Assembly (NCBI RefSeq): GCF_002770595.1
Contig: NZ_CP022986.1
Location: 3,968,001 to 4,032,000, forward strand
From: Chryseobacterium camelliae
Lineage (GTDB): Bacteria; Bacteroidota; Bacteroidia; Flavobacteriales; Weeksellaceae
Direction of reading: 5' to 3'
Length of the DNA: 64,000 nucleotides
Below are positions 25,260-35,700 of the stretch, in pieces; position 1 is the stretch's first letter, and each line of letters starts with the position of its first letter. The translations under genes and the position numbers were made by a program. The notes under the pieces are model-generated. The model worked only from the letters and a program-made list of their open reading frames with translations, was not told where the DNA came from and ran no database searches.

Positions 25260-27362
25260 TTATTCTTTGATCACCTTTTTGGAAATCATATTGGTACCGG
25301 TTTTAACCTCAACAATATAAATTCCCTTGGTGTAAGGCGCTAAGTTGATGCTTTCTTCATCGCTGTTGATGCTTCCGCTCTGTAATTTTTTTCCTGATAA
25401 ATCATACACATTGAAAATAGATTTTTTAGGGGCTTTCAATACTTTTACAAAGTCCTTGGTCATCGTTGGAGCTATTACGATTCCGCTGTCTTTGGAAACA
25501 TCGGTTGTTCCCAAAACCTGCTGGGAATAACCTGTTACCATGATAGAATAATTCTGAGGTGCTGATGCATTGGAATCATTGACGAGAGTCCCTTTATTGG
25601 TTACTTCAATCCTGTAATTCCTTCCTGCTACAGGAGCATCGATAACTACCTGTTCTACGTTGTCAACTGTATTGTCTGCTTTGGTAGCAGGTGTCATCGG
25701 ACTGTCTGCATTCAGTTTCCATGGGTAATAAACCGTATTGTTTGTCGTATCAATAATTCTCAGATCTATATCATTGACTAATTTGGATGTCCTGTTATTG
25801 TAAACATCGGATACAAACTGATAATTCGGCGTATATTTAGGATCCAGCCAGCTGATCGTAACTTTTAGCGGTTCACTTCCTGATGCGGTAATGGTCTTGC
25901 TGTTTTTGACACCGCTGGTGAGGGTTTCATCAGTAAATATTACTGTATTATTAGATTTTCCTACCAAGAGTTCGGCACCTTTTTTAGCATTGATGAATCC
26001 CCACCCAAACCATGGATCCGGGCCTACATTTCCAGCTTCTGATGCTGAATGGATGGTAAGAACCTTTGCTGAAGAAGCACTTAGTAATGCATTATTGAAC
26101 AATTGCTTATTGATTTGTGTCCAGAGACCGATAATACCCGTTACTACAGGAGCGGAAAAAGAGGTTCCGCTTCCTCCTGCCCATGCATTACTGCCTGCGG
26201 CAGTCGTTGCAGCATAATATACATTGGTACCAACGGTTGAGATATCCGGTTTGATTCCACCATCATCTCTTGGTCCCGCACTGCTGTAACTGGAATGCAC
26301 AACGTCAGAAGCACTGGTATAACGGTAGTTATTTGTGGTGATAATATCTGTAGCTCCTACAACGATAATGTTTTTTGCCAGTGATCCTGTTCCTATGCAA
26401 TCATATCCTTGAGAGCAGTTTTTTGGCGGTAATGCATCACTGGCAGTAAAAAGCACATTTCCACTAGCAGATCTGTAATATTTAGGAACAGTAGAATTGG
26501 TCCCTGGCCCCATATTAAAATAATTTCCTGATGACTTTACAATGATGTAAGAAGGATTATTGTATACCAAAAGGTCGTAATTATAATCATTGGTATCATA
26601 AGTTCCCTGATAATCATAAAATGTAGTGCCGCTTTTGTATCCTCTGTAAACATAGGAAGTCAAAGTACCATTAGCATCATAAGTTTCAGTCCAGCCCGCG
26701 TTGACTCCATAAGAATGATTTGAAATATTAGGCTGGGCTAATGCTATCTTTTGAAATACAGTGCTTGAAGCAGTATTGCCTGGTAAAACAGTGGTATCAA
26801 ACATATAACTATCCATAGTTGAATTGATGGCAATACCTTTGGCATTACCTACAGGGACATTATTGCTGGATAAAGGAGTATCTTTTCCACCAATAAAGCT
26901 TCCTACGCCTGTTGAATGAGCAGAGTAATCCTGAGTGCTTGCTTCTTTATTGGTAATTCGACCTGTTGCATTATTGAATGCTGTATGTGCCTCGTAAATT
27001 CTTCCACCATCAAAAATCGTATATTTGATTCCTTCTCCATTAAAAGAACCGGTTAAACCTGTAATATTTCCGGAAGTATTTAGTAAATCAGAATTAGAGT
27101 TTTGAAGCTGTCTTGTATCTTCTTCCTCCAAAAAATAAGGAACACCAAAATTAAAGCCGGCTAATCTTGAGCGTAAAGAATCAATTTTCTTCTGAGTAGA
27201 GACATTAATTTCTTTGCCATAGGCTTTAATAACATAGGCATCAAACTGCTTATTATTTGCTACTTTTTGCTGTTCGAATTCTCGGATGATTTCATCGTTG
27301 TTTTTTTGTGCATTTATCAAGGTAATTGACAAAATACCAACTAAAAGTAAATGTTTTTTCAT
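25260..27362 (-). CDS. Secreted S8 (subtilisin-type) peptidase with T9SS sorting domain
   Basis: Exported serine protease of 700 residues from the chosen ATG (ending at 27362; MKKHLLLVGILSITLINAQ is a good signal peptide; the ATG at 27395 is less likely). The catalytic triad is visible: Asp118 in TIFDGG, His149 in YSAHSTGVG and Ser401 in GGSGTSFSAPVV, with oxyanion Asn280 in SSGNYF. A jelly-roll/proprotein-like beta domain follows at about 480-610. The C-terminal ~75 residues (VYDLSGKKLQSG ... KGIYIVEVKTG ... KKVIKE) are a type A T9SS sorting signal. It probably acts outside the cell or on its surface. A -7 box lies at 27398-27405. Confidence 0.92.
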   Translation of the reverse strand: MKKHLLLVGILSITLINAQKNNDEIIREFEQQKVANNKQFDAYVIKAYGKEINVSTQKKIDSLRSRLAGFNFGVPYFLEEEDTRQLQNSNSDLLNTSGNITGLTGSFNGEGIKYTIFDGGRIYEAHTAFNNATGRITNKEASTQDYSAHSTGVGSFIGGKDTPLSSNNVPVGNAKGIAINSTMDSYMFDTTVLPGNTASSTVFQKIALAQPNISNHSYGVNAGWTETYDANGTLTSYVYRGYKSGTTFYDYQGTYDTNDYNYDLLVYNNPSYIIVKSSGNYFNMGPGTNSTVPKYYRSASGNVLFTASDALPPKNCSQGYDCIGTGSLAKNIIVVGATDIITTNNYRYTSASDVVHSSYSSAGPRDDGGIKPDISTVGTNVYYAATTAAGSNAWAGGSGTSFSAPVVTGIIGLWTQINKQLFNNALLSASSAKVLTIHSASEAGNVGPDPWFGWGFINAKKGAELLVGKSNNTVIFTDETLTSGVKNSKTITASGSEPLKVTISWLDPKYTPNYQFVSDVYNNRTSKLVNDIDLRIIDTTNNTVYYPWKLNADSPMTPATKADNTVDNVEQVVIDAPVAGRNYRIEVTNKGTLVNDSNASAPQNYSIMVTGYSQQVLGTTDVSKDSGIVIAPTMTKDFVKVLKAPKKSIFNVYDLSGKKLQSGSINSDEESINLAPYTKGIYIVEVKTGTNMISKKVIKE

Positions 27363-27397
27363 AATAAGCAGTAAATATTTAATAAAGAGTACCACAG

Positions 27398-27405
27398 CAA
27401 ATATA
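27398..27405 (-). promoter_or_regulatory. Candidate -7 box for the subtilase gene
   Basis: CAAATATA reads TATATTTG on the minus strand, 35 bp upstream of the chosen ATG, which supports that start. Confidence 0.45.
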
Positions 27406-27596
27406 TTGAATATTCATTAAAATATTAAATTCATTTAAATAAAAATTTAATATTTGTTAAAATAACTTCTGAAATATGAGCTCATATTAGTAATTTATTA
27501 TTAAAAATGAGGTACAGATTATGATTTCATCCATTTCAAAACAGAAAAAAATGCAGTAACTTTACAGGCTCTTTTAATGAAAAGCCAGAAAATTAC

Positions 27597-30500
27597 ATGT
27601 ATTTAGTTTTTGACACAGAAACCACTGGTTTACCAAAGAATTTCAATGCTCCCCTCTCCGATTCAGAGAACTGGCCAAGGATGGTTCAGGTCGCCTGGCA
27701 GTTGCATGATGATGACGGGAAGCTGATTGAAAACCAGGATTATATCATAAAGCCGGAAGGCTACGATATTCCGTTTAACGCGGCAAGGATCCACGGTATC
27801 ACCACCAAGATTGCCAATGATGAAGGAAGGGACCTGCAGGAAGTTCTTGAGGAGTTTTCAAAAGTTCTCGACAGAGTACGTATTGTATCCGGACATAATG
27901 TAGAGTTCGATTATAATATCGTAGGAGCTGAGTTTTTCAGAAAAAATATGAAGGACAACCTTCAGGAAAAGCCTAAGGCAGATACCATGATTTTAGGTAC
28001 AGATTTCTGCCAGCTCGGCGGCGGAAGGGGGGGCAGGTTCAAGCCACCTAAACTGGAAGAACTGTACGAAAAATTATACGGAAATAAGTTTGATGAAGCG
28101 CATAACGCCGCAGCTGACGTTAATGCGACAGCCCAGGTATTTTTTGAAATGATGCGTGTGGGGATTATCCCTGCTGAACTGCTGAAAATTTCCGAAGATC
28201 AGTTACGATATTTCCAGACGCTATATCCTGGGCCTATACAGCCTTTCGATATTGTGATCAGAAGGCAGGTTGCCGATTTCCATAACAAAAAGAAACAGAC
28301 TGATTTCGGAAGTATCGACGATATCGATCTGGGTAAATATTTCAATTTTGATAACCATAGCGTATTCTCAACGTTAACCGCTACCAGCGGGATTTCCGAT
28401 CTGATTAAAAAAGCGGTTGATGACAATTTTCCTGCTGTAGGAATGGTTGACCTGGGTAATATGATGGGAGCCTTTAAATTTGTCTCTGCCGTAGAATCAT
28501 TGAATTCGGACCGAAACAAAAAATATAAGGAGTACCTGGCTAAAAAGCAGGAAGCAGAAGAAAGCGGGACAGAATTTAATGAAGCCGAGCCTGCCACAGA
28601 ACCACTTGTTCCTATTGTAGGCTGTGAGTTTTATATATCTGACCGCTATGAGCAGAAACAGTTCACGAAAGATGATCCCGACAGAAGGACCCAGGTGGTT
28701 CTTCTGGCCAAAGATTTTAACGGATATAAGAATTTAGCCAAGCTTTCGAGCATCGGTTTTCTCAAAGGATTTTACTTTGGCGTACCGAGGGTCAGCAGGG
28801 AACTGATCGCACAGTATAAGGAAGGGCTGATTGCCCTGACTTCTGGAATTAACGGTGATATCCCGGATGCAATCCTTAATACCGGTGAGCAGAAGGGTGA
28901 AGAACTCTTTAAATGGTGGAAAGATACTTTTGAAGATGATTTCTACGTTCAGATCCAGAACCATAACCTTCCTGAAGAAGAGCACCTAAACGGTGTACTG
29001 CTTTATTTCGCGGACAAATATAACGTGAAGATTCTAGCGCAGAATGAAACGTTCTACACCAATAAGGATGATTCCAATATTCAGGATATCGTAAGCTGCA
29101 TCAAAGATGGTGAAAAGCTTACAACGCCTGTTGGAAAAGGCTTTGGTAAAAGGAGAGGATTGACAACACAGGAATATTATATCAAGAACCGGGATGAAAT
29201 CAAGGAGGCCTTTCTGGCTTATCCCGATGCCTTTGACGCCTACGAGGAATTCCTGAATAAATTCAGTCCTTATACCCTGAAAAGGGATGTCCTTCTTCCT
29301 AAGTTTGATATTCCTGAGGAATTTGTTCATCCTGAAGATGATGTGGATGGAGGAAAAAGGGGGGAAATGGCTTACCTCACCCATCTTACTTATGAGGGAG
29401 CAAGGAAAAAGTATGCTGAGATTACGGAGGAAATTAAAGAACGCCTTGATTTCGAGCTGGACGTTATTGCCAACACGGGATATCCCGGGTATTTCCTTAT
29501 CGTACAGGATTTCTGTAATGAAGCCCGGAATATGGGCGTTTGGGTTGGACCGGGAAGGGGATCGGCAGCAGGATCAGCCGTGGCGTACTGTATCGGGATT
29601 ACCAATGTTGATCCGATTGCATATGATCTTCTGTTTGAGCGGTTCCTGAATCCGGAAAGGATTTCCATGCCGGATATCGATATTGACTTCGATGATGAAG
29701 GACGGGATAAGATTATCAAATGGGTTATTGATAAGTACGGGCAGAATCAGGTAGCACAAATAATTACCTATTCAGTACTCGGTGGGAAATCTGCAATTAA
29801 AGATGCCGGAAGGGTTCTTGACCTCCCGATTCCGGACACCAATAACATTGCCAAGCTCATTCCATCCACACCGGGGATGAATATTGCCAAAGCACTGTCG
29901 AAATATGATAAGCTGAGGCCGGAAGACCAGATGCTCGTCGACGAGATGAGGTTCGTGTTGAATAATCCTGATGATCCACGTTTCGGAGTACTGGCAAGTG
30001 CAAAAAAGATGGAAGGCTGTATCAGGAATACGGGAATCCATGCGTGCGGGGTTATTATTACACCGGAAGATGTCAGCAACCTCGTTCCGGTAACCATAGC
30101 CGCAAAAGACGCTGATATCCTGGTGTCTCAGTTTGATAACTCAGTAGCGGAAAGTGCAGGTCTTCTAAAAATGGACTTCCTGGGACTCAGGACCCTGACC
30201 ATCATTAAAGATGCCATAAAAATAGTAAAAGAAAAACACGGGATAGAGATCAATCCGGATGATATACCTCTGGATGATGCCAAAACCTATCAGCTGTTTA
30301 AAGAAGGAAGGACGATCGGGATCTTCCAGTATGAAAGTCCGGGAATGCAGAAATACATGAGGGAGCTGAAACCAACGGTTTTTGCCGACCTTATCGCCAT
30401 GAACGCATTGTATCGTCCGGGTCCTATCAAGTACATCCCGAATTTCATCAACAGGAAACACGGTATTGAAGAAATCGTATATGATTTACCTGAAACTGAG

Positions 30501-32258
30501 GAATACCTGAAGGAAACCTATGGTATTACCGTATATCAGGAGCAGGTAATGCTGCTTTCCCAGAAGCTGGCTAATTTTACCAAGGGTGAAGCGGATACGC
30601 TGAGGAAAGCCATGGGGAAGAAGCAGATTGATGTTCTGAATAAAATGTATCCGAAATTCATTGAAGGCGGAAAGAAAAACAACCTGGACGAAGAGAAGCT
30701 GAACAAAATCTGGAATGACTGGAAAGCGTTTGCCGAATATGCCTTTAACAAATCCCACTCCACCTGCTATGCATTGGTTGCTTATCATACGGCGTACCTT
30801 AAAGCCAACTACCCTGCAGAATATATGGCCAGTGTAATGAGCAATAACATCAATAATACGGCCCAGATCACCATGTTCATGGAAGACTGTAAAAGTATGG
30901 GAGTCGATGTTCTTGGGCCGGATGTCAATGAATCGCAGTATAAGTTCTCTGTCAACGAAAAAGGACAGATCCGCTTTGGACTGGGAGCAATCAAGGGAAT
31001 AGGTGAGGGGCCGAGTGAGGCTATTACCCGTGAGCGTGAAAACGGAAGGTACAGGAATATTTATGACTTTTTCGAGCGTATCCTTCCTTCGCAGATGAAC
31101 AAGAGGGTGGCGGAAAGCTTAGTAGTGGCCGGTGCATTCGACGAACTGGATACGTACCACCGGGGCCAGTATTTCGATATTGATTCGGCAGGGAGGACTA
31201 ACCTGGAAAGACTAATCAGGTACGGGCAAAGTTTCCAGGAGAGCAAAAATGAAATGGAACACTCCCTTTTTGCAGATTTTGCTGAAGAAGTACAGATTGA
31301 ACAGCCAAAACTGCCACCATGTCCGGAATGGCCGAATATGCATAAACTGAATAAGGAAAAGGAGATCATCGGCTTTTACCTTTCAGCTCATCCGCTGGAT
31401 GAATTCAGGTATCATTTCCAGTTTATGCAGGGGCAGCTCTCCAAGAAAAAAGTACTGGAAAAAGATGAAGAAGAGAAAATAACCCAGGATGCACCGCCTG
31501 TTATTGAACAGGAAGCTCAGTTTGATGCTGTAGATATTACCGAAATTATCCCGGATGAAATTATTGCCGGTGAAGAGGAAATTATAGAAGAGACCACCAA
31601 AAAAGCAGAGCCTAAAGGAACGTTCGGCTTTCTGAACCTGGATGAGGTGGATGCTTACAAAGAACAGGCTTTTGCCCATAAGCAGGAAGAACTTTTTGAA
31701 GAAAAAAAGAAGGACTGGAAACAGATCCAGAAAGAACGCGAAAACGGCGGTGGCGGAAAAGAGTATACTGTTGCCGGACTTATTACCGAATACCGCGTGC
31801 AGGATGGCTTCCGGAGCGGTGAGAAAGTAGCCTTTGTTACGCTGGAAGATTATTCTGGCTCCTACTCATTCAGGCTGGGAGACCGGGATTATATGCGGCT
31901 GAAAGAGAAACTGGAAGTGCAGAGGTTCGTTATACTTAAGATTAAGTTTGCGCAGGTAAAAGATGGCCGTGTATTTGTGAATGTGAATGAAGTGATTGAG
32001 CTTCAGGAAGCATTTGAACGGTTTGCGAAAAGCATTTCTCTAGTGATGGATGTTATGGATTTCCGGCAGGAAGATCTTATATTTTTCCGGAATATAGTGG
32101 AAAAAAACAGAGGTGACCAGAAGCTGAAATTCTTTATTAAAAATACAGAAGATGAGGTGCCGCTGGAAGTACAGTCGATGAAGCATTCGGTAAGCCTGAA
32201 CGGCGATCTGATCAAAGAAATCCAATTGTTGAATAAATATGAGTTTTACCTGAACTAA
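27597..32258 (+). CDS. dnaE: DNA polymerase III alpha subunit fused to an N-terminal DEDDh exonuclease
   Basis: Replicative polymerase of 1553 residues. Residues 1-190 are a DnaQ-like proofreading exonuclease with all five DEDDh residues: Asp6 and Glu8 in FDTETTG, Asp105 in NVEFDYN, His169 and Asp174 in EAHNAAADVN. A PHP domain starts near 252, but its metal ligands look lost: the HSEYS-type start reads TATSG, TDHGNM reads VDLGNM, NDxHY reads NETFY. The polymerase core is intact (GPGRGSAAGSAV; PDIDIDF with Asp693 and Asp695; MDFLGLRTL with Asp860). An EHSLFADF stretch sits where E. coli has its beta-clamp motif, and an OB fold follows (about 1380-1480). So polymerase and proofreader are one chain. 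Confidence 0.93.
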   Translation: MYLVFDTETTGLPKNFNAPLSDSENWPRMVQVAWQLHDDDGKLIENQDYIIKPEGYDIPFNAARIHGITTKIANDEGRDLQEVLEEFSKVLDRVRIVSGHNVEFDYNIVGAEFFRKNMKDNLQEKPKADTMILGTDFCQLGGGRGGRFKPPKLEELYEKLYGNKFDEAHNAAADVNATAQVFFEMMRVGIIPAELLKISEDQLRYFQTLYPGPIQPFDIVIRRQVADFHNKKKQTDFGSIDDIDLGKYFNFDNHSVFSTLTATSGISDLIKKAVDDNFPAVGMVDLGNMMGAFKFVSAVESLNSDRNKKYKEYLAKKQEAEESGTEFNEAEPATEPLVPIVGCEFYISDRYEQKQFTKDDPDRRTQVVLLAKDFNGYKNLAKLSSIGFLKGFYFGVPRVSRELIAQYKEGLIALTSGINGDIPDAILNTGEQKGEELFKWWKDTFEDDFYVQIQNHNLPEEEHLNGVLLYFADKYNVKILAQNETFYTNKDDSNIQDIVSCIKDGEKLTTPVGKGFGKRRGLTTQEYYIKNRDEIKEAFLAYPDAFDAYEEFLNKFSPYTLKRDVLLPKFDIPEEFVHPEDDVDGGKRGEMAYLTHLTYEGARKKYAEITEEIKERLDFELDVIANTGYPGYFLIVQDFCNEARNMGVWVGPGRGSAAGSAVAYCIGITNVDPIAYDLLFERFLNPERISMPDIDIDFDDEGRDKIIKWVIDKYGQNQVAQIITYSVLGGKSAIKDAGRVLDLPIPDTNNIAKLIPSTPGMNIAKALSKYDKLRPEDQMLVDEMRFVLNNPDDPRFGVLASAKKMEGCIRNTGIHACGVIITPEDVSNLVPVTIAAKDADILVSQFDNSVAESAGLLKMDFLGLRTLTIIKDAIKIVKEKHGIEINPDDIPLDDAKTYQLFKEGRTIGIFQYESPGMQKYMRELKPTVFADLIAMNALYRPGPIKYIPNFINRKHGIEEIVYDLPETEEYLKETYGITVYQEQVMLLSQKLANFTKGEADTLRKAMGKKQIDVLNKMYPKFIEGGKKNNLDEEKLNKIWNDWKAFAEYAFNKSHSTCYALVAYHTAYLKANYPAEYMASVMSNNINNTAQITMFMEDCKSMGVDVLGPDVNESQYKFSVNEKGQIRFGLGAIKGIGEGPSEAITRERENGRYRNIYDFFERILPSQMNKRVAESLVVAGAFDELDTYHRGQYFDIDSAGRTNLERLIRYGQSFQESKNEMEHSLFADFAEEVQIEQPKLPPCPEWPNMHKLNKEKEIIGFYLSAHPLDEFRYHFQFMQGQLSKKKVLEKDEEEKITQDAPPVIEQEAQFDAVDITEIIPDEIIAGEEEIIEETTKKAEPKGTFGFLNLDEVDAYKEQAFAHKQEELFEEKKKDWKQIQKERENGGGGKEYTVAGLITEYRVQDGFRSGEKVAFVTLEDYSGSYSFRLGDRDYMRLKEKLEVQRFVILKIKFAQVKDGRVFVNVNEVIELQEAFERFAKSISLVMDVMDFRQEDLIFFRNIVEKNRGDQKLKFFIKNTEDEVPLEVQSMKHSVSLNGDLIKEIQLLNKYEFYLN

Positions 32259-32715
32259 AAGAATATGTATCATAACAGTATAGAGGTGGCCTATGGCCAC
32301 TTTTTTTTATCTTAAAACCAGGCACTGGTGCCATTTTAGTGTTATGTGTTTTAATGATTTGTCTCTCAATAATTTATAACAGTATTATATTGTTAAATTT
32401 ATATTATTGTTGATAATTCGATATTTTATTCATTAAATTGAAAATTTAATGAAATTTTTTTAATTATAATTCGATATATTTTTTATTTTTGCAAAAATTA
32501 TATTGATGATAAAAAATTACTGCTTCTGTTATTTTTCACTAAGTTAATTCCCTGAAGTATTGCTTATAGCATTTAATTAATGTGTCCGATATTACTACCC
32601 TGGATAACAATTCCCGATGATATTGCTGTTTTTTGGAGGGATACTTTTACAGGCAGCATCTATCATGAACAATTTTAAACTACATACATTTTATATACTT
32701 TAAATTTTACAATTT
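32259..32715. other. 457-bp intergenic region with terminator, promoter and long leader
   Basis: After the dnaE terminator the DNA is very AT-rich. A -7 box TATTTTTG lies at 32484-32491. If it is used, the adhesin mRNA has an untranslated leader of about 215 nt (to the ATG at 32716). No ORF is credible in it and I could not fold a convincing known riboswitch. Confidence 0.4.
32286..32308 (+). terminator. Terminator after dnaE
   Basis: GTGGCC (32286-32291), loop TAT, GGCCAC (32295-32300), followed by eight T. Confidence 0.85.
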
Positions 32716-35700
32716 ATGAAGAAACTTTTACTGACGTGTCTGGTGGCTCTGGGTACTGCTGCGTATGCGCAGGTAGGTCCTCCTCAGTCTGTAAGCCCAA
32801 ACCCTAACAATGGGTACGGATTTACGCAAAGCAGCGGGACATATACTCCTCTGAGTGCCTCAAGAACCATCTGGCAATCAGGCGCCGCTATAGGCACTAA
32901 TGCCGTTTCCGGGGAAATTACGATTCCTTCTTTTAAATTTAATGGAAAATCGTACACATCCCTTTTCATCAGCAATAATGGATTTATAACTTTTGGTAAG
33001 GTTCCGCTGGCCGCAACGACTTCAGGGCTTTCAACCAATTCGCCGGTTCCAAATCTTACTGAAGGGGCAGTGGCCGGATTTTCTGCGGACCTGATCAATG
33101 CCAATACTTCCACTTCCGAGATTTCCTATGAAACTTCCGGAAACAAATTTACTGTCCAGTTTACTGATGTAAAGGTAAGCGGCGGATCTTCCGCACAGCT
33201 GCTGAACTTTCAGATCCAGCTGGATTTATCGGCAAATACGGTTGCCATTATGTATGGAAACTGTGTTTCCGGAACCTCTACAGCTACCGGTCAGGTAGGG
33301 GTGAGAGGTAATGATGGTCTTGGAGATGTCAACAACAGGACAGGAGCCAACTGGACTTCCACAGCAGCGAGTACTTTGAATAGCTCAAGCTGTACTTTAG
33401 GAACTACTAACGGAACTACGGTTCCTGCTGCCGGTCTTACATTTGTGTACACGCCGGGAACATGGCTGGCCGCACCTTCTTCCTATGCATCTTTGCCTTT
33501 TAATGAAGATTTTTCTTCCTGGGCTAACGGGAATTCTACTGCTGATCTTCCTAATGTTTCTTACTGGAGGACATGGCCTTCCCGTGGAAATAACAGTTGG
33601 AGGCAGAGTGATATTTCAACCGCTAATGTTGGCTTTACCGGCACTTCAGGATGGTATAACAATACAGAAGGGACAACAACGGCTATTGCCGCTCCTGCTG
33701 TAGCTCCTGCTGCAAGGTTCCATTCCTATTATGCAACTGCCGGACTGACCGGAAATATGGATCTGTATGTTAATCTTGCTTCCGGAGGAAACGGATTGAG
33801 GATTTTATCTTTTGATTACAGGAATAACAGTGGAGCAGATAAGCTTGATGTCTTATTATCTACTGATGGCGGAGCTACGTTTAACAGCCTTGGATCCCTG
33901 ACGACCAATTCTTCCTGGACGAAACCGTATTACATCATCAGTTCCAATGCTTCCAATGCTATAGTAAGGCTTGCAGCAACTTCTGACTACGGCTCTGACG
34001 ATATTTTTGTAGATAACCTGAATATTTCGGTTTCTACTGCACCGCCGCCATGCGTGACCATAACATCCCCTGTTAACGCGGCTACCGGGACTTCCCTGAC
34101 GCCGACTTTAACATGGAATACCTCCGTAGGAGCGGCTTCTTATAAGTTAAGTGTAGGGACAACATCAGGAGCTTCTGATATCATGAATGGTGTTGATGTA
34201 GGAAATGTAACCACGTACACCGTTCCTGCTGCATCAGCTCTGCTGTACGGAAAGACCTATTATGCAAAGGTATCACCATCGAACAGCAACGGAACAGCAA
34301 CTGGCTGTACGGAAATTTCATTTACTACAAAAAATATTGGTTGCCCTGCAGTAACCCTGCCGGCTTCCAATGCGATCAATGTATCATTGACTCCTACGAT
34401 TACCTGGAGCAGTGTTACTGATGCTACAGGCTACCGTTTGACAGTCGGTACGACTCCGGGAGCTTCCAATGTGATCAATAACGTGGATATGGGTAATGTA
34501 ACTACTTATACACTTTCCGCTCCGTTGAACTATTCTACGACCTATTATTATACGGTTAATGCTTATACAGCAACCAGCAACTCTGCCTCGTGTACCGAAA
34601 GAATATTTACAACCGTATGCCAGCCGACAGCGGCTCCGTATACACAGAACTTCGATACTACAGCAGCAGGCTCTTCGAGTAATACCAATGCTCCTACATG
34701 CTGGAGCTATGTGGAAACCTCAGGTTCTGCCGGGTACGGATATGTTTCTTCCACATTACCTGCCTCATCTCCTAACTGTTATTATCTGTATAATGCATCA
34801 GCTACCACAGGGAATATCATGCTTGTTTCTCCGCAGACGACCAATCTTGCAGACGGAACAAGAAGAGTACGCTTTTTAGCCAAAGGAGGTTCTGCCGGAT
34901 ATGTATTGCAGGTAGGAACGGTTTCTGATATTTCCAATCCGGCTTCGTTTACTGCCATCGGAAGTTCTATAACCCTTACCAGCGCATGGGCACAGTATGT
35001 TGTGAATATTCCGGCAGGAACAGATCAGAACCTGGCATTCAGGCACGGACTGGGGGGAACTACACGATCAATTTATATCGATGATGTTTCCGTTGAAGCA
35101 GTACCTGCCTGTGTAGAGCCTTCTGCAACATCTGTTGCCTCTGTAACCTATAAATCGGCAGCGATTTCCTGGACTGCATCATCATCTGCTCCCAACGGAA
35201 ATTATGACCTGTATGTAAGTACATCTGTTACGGCACCGGCCGCGGGTGCTACGCCTACAGTAACTAATGTAACGGGACCTTACACACTGTCTGCACTGAA
35301 CCCTTCAACAACCTATTATGTTTGGGTAAGATCCAACTGTGTGTCTTCTGCAAGCTTGTGGACATCTGTACCGGTATTTACAACAGCTTCTTTCTGTCCT
35401 TCCGTGACAGCGCCGGCCAATCCCGCTGTAAATGTGTCTCTGACACCTACGATTACATGGAGTGCTATGACGGGCGCTACAGGATACAAAATATCCATGG
35501 GGACGGCTCCGGGTACTACCGATGTCATGAATAATGTAGATGTAGGAAACGTTTTAACGTATACTCTTGCCACACCACTGAATACCAGTACTTCATATTT
35601 CTACACCGTTAACGCTTATGACGCACAGGTAACATCACAGTCTTGTACTGAAAGGGTGCTCAATACCATCTGCGGTCCGGTAACGCCTGCGTATACCCAG

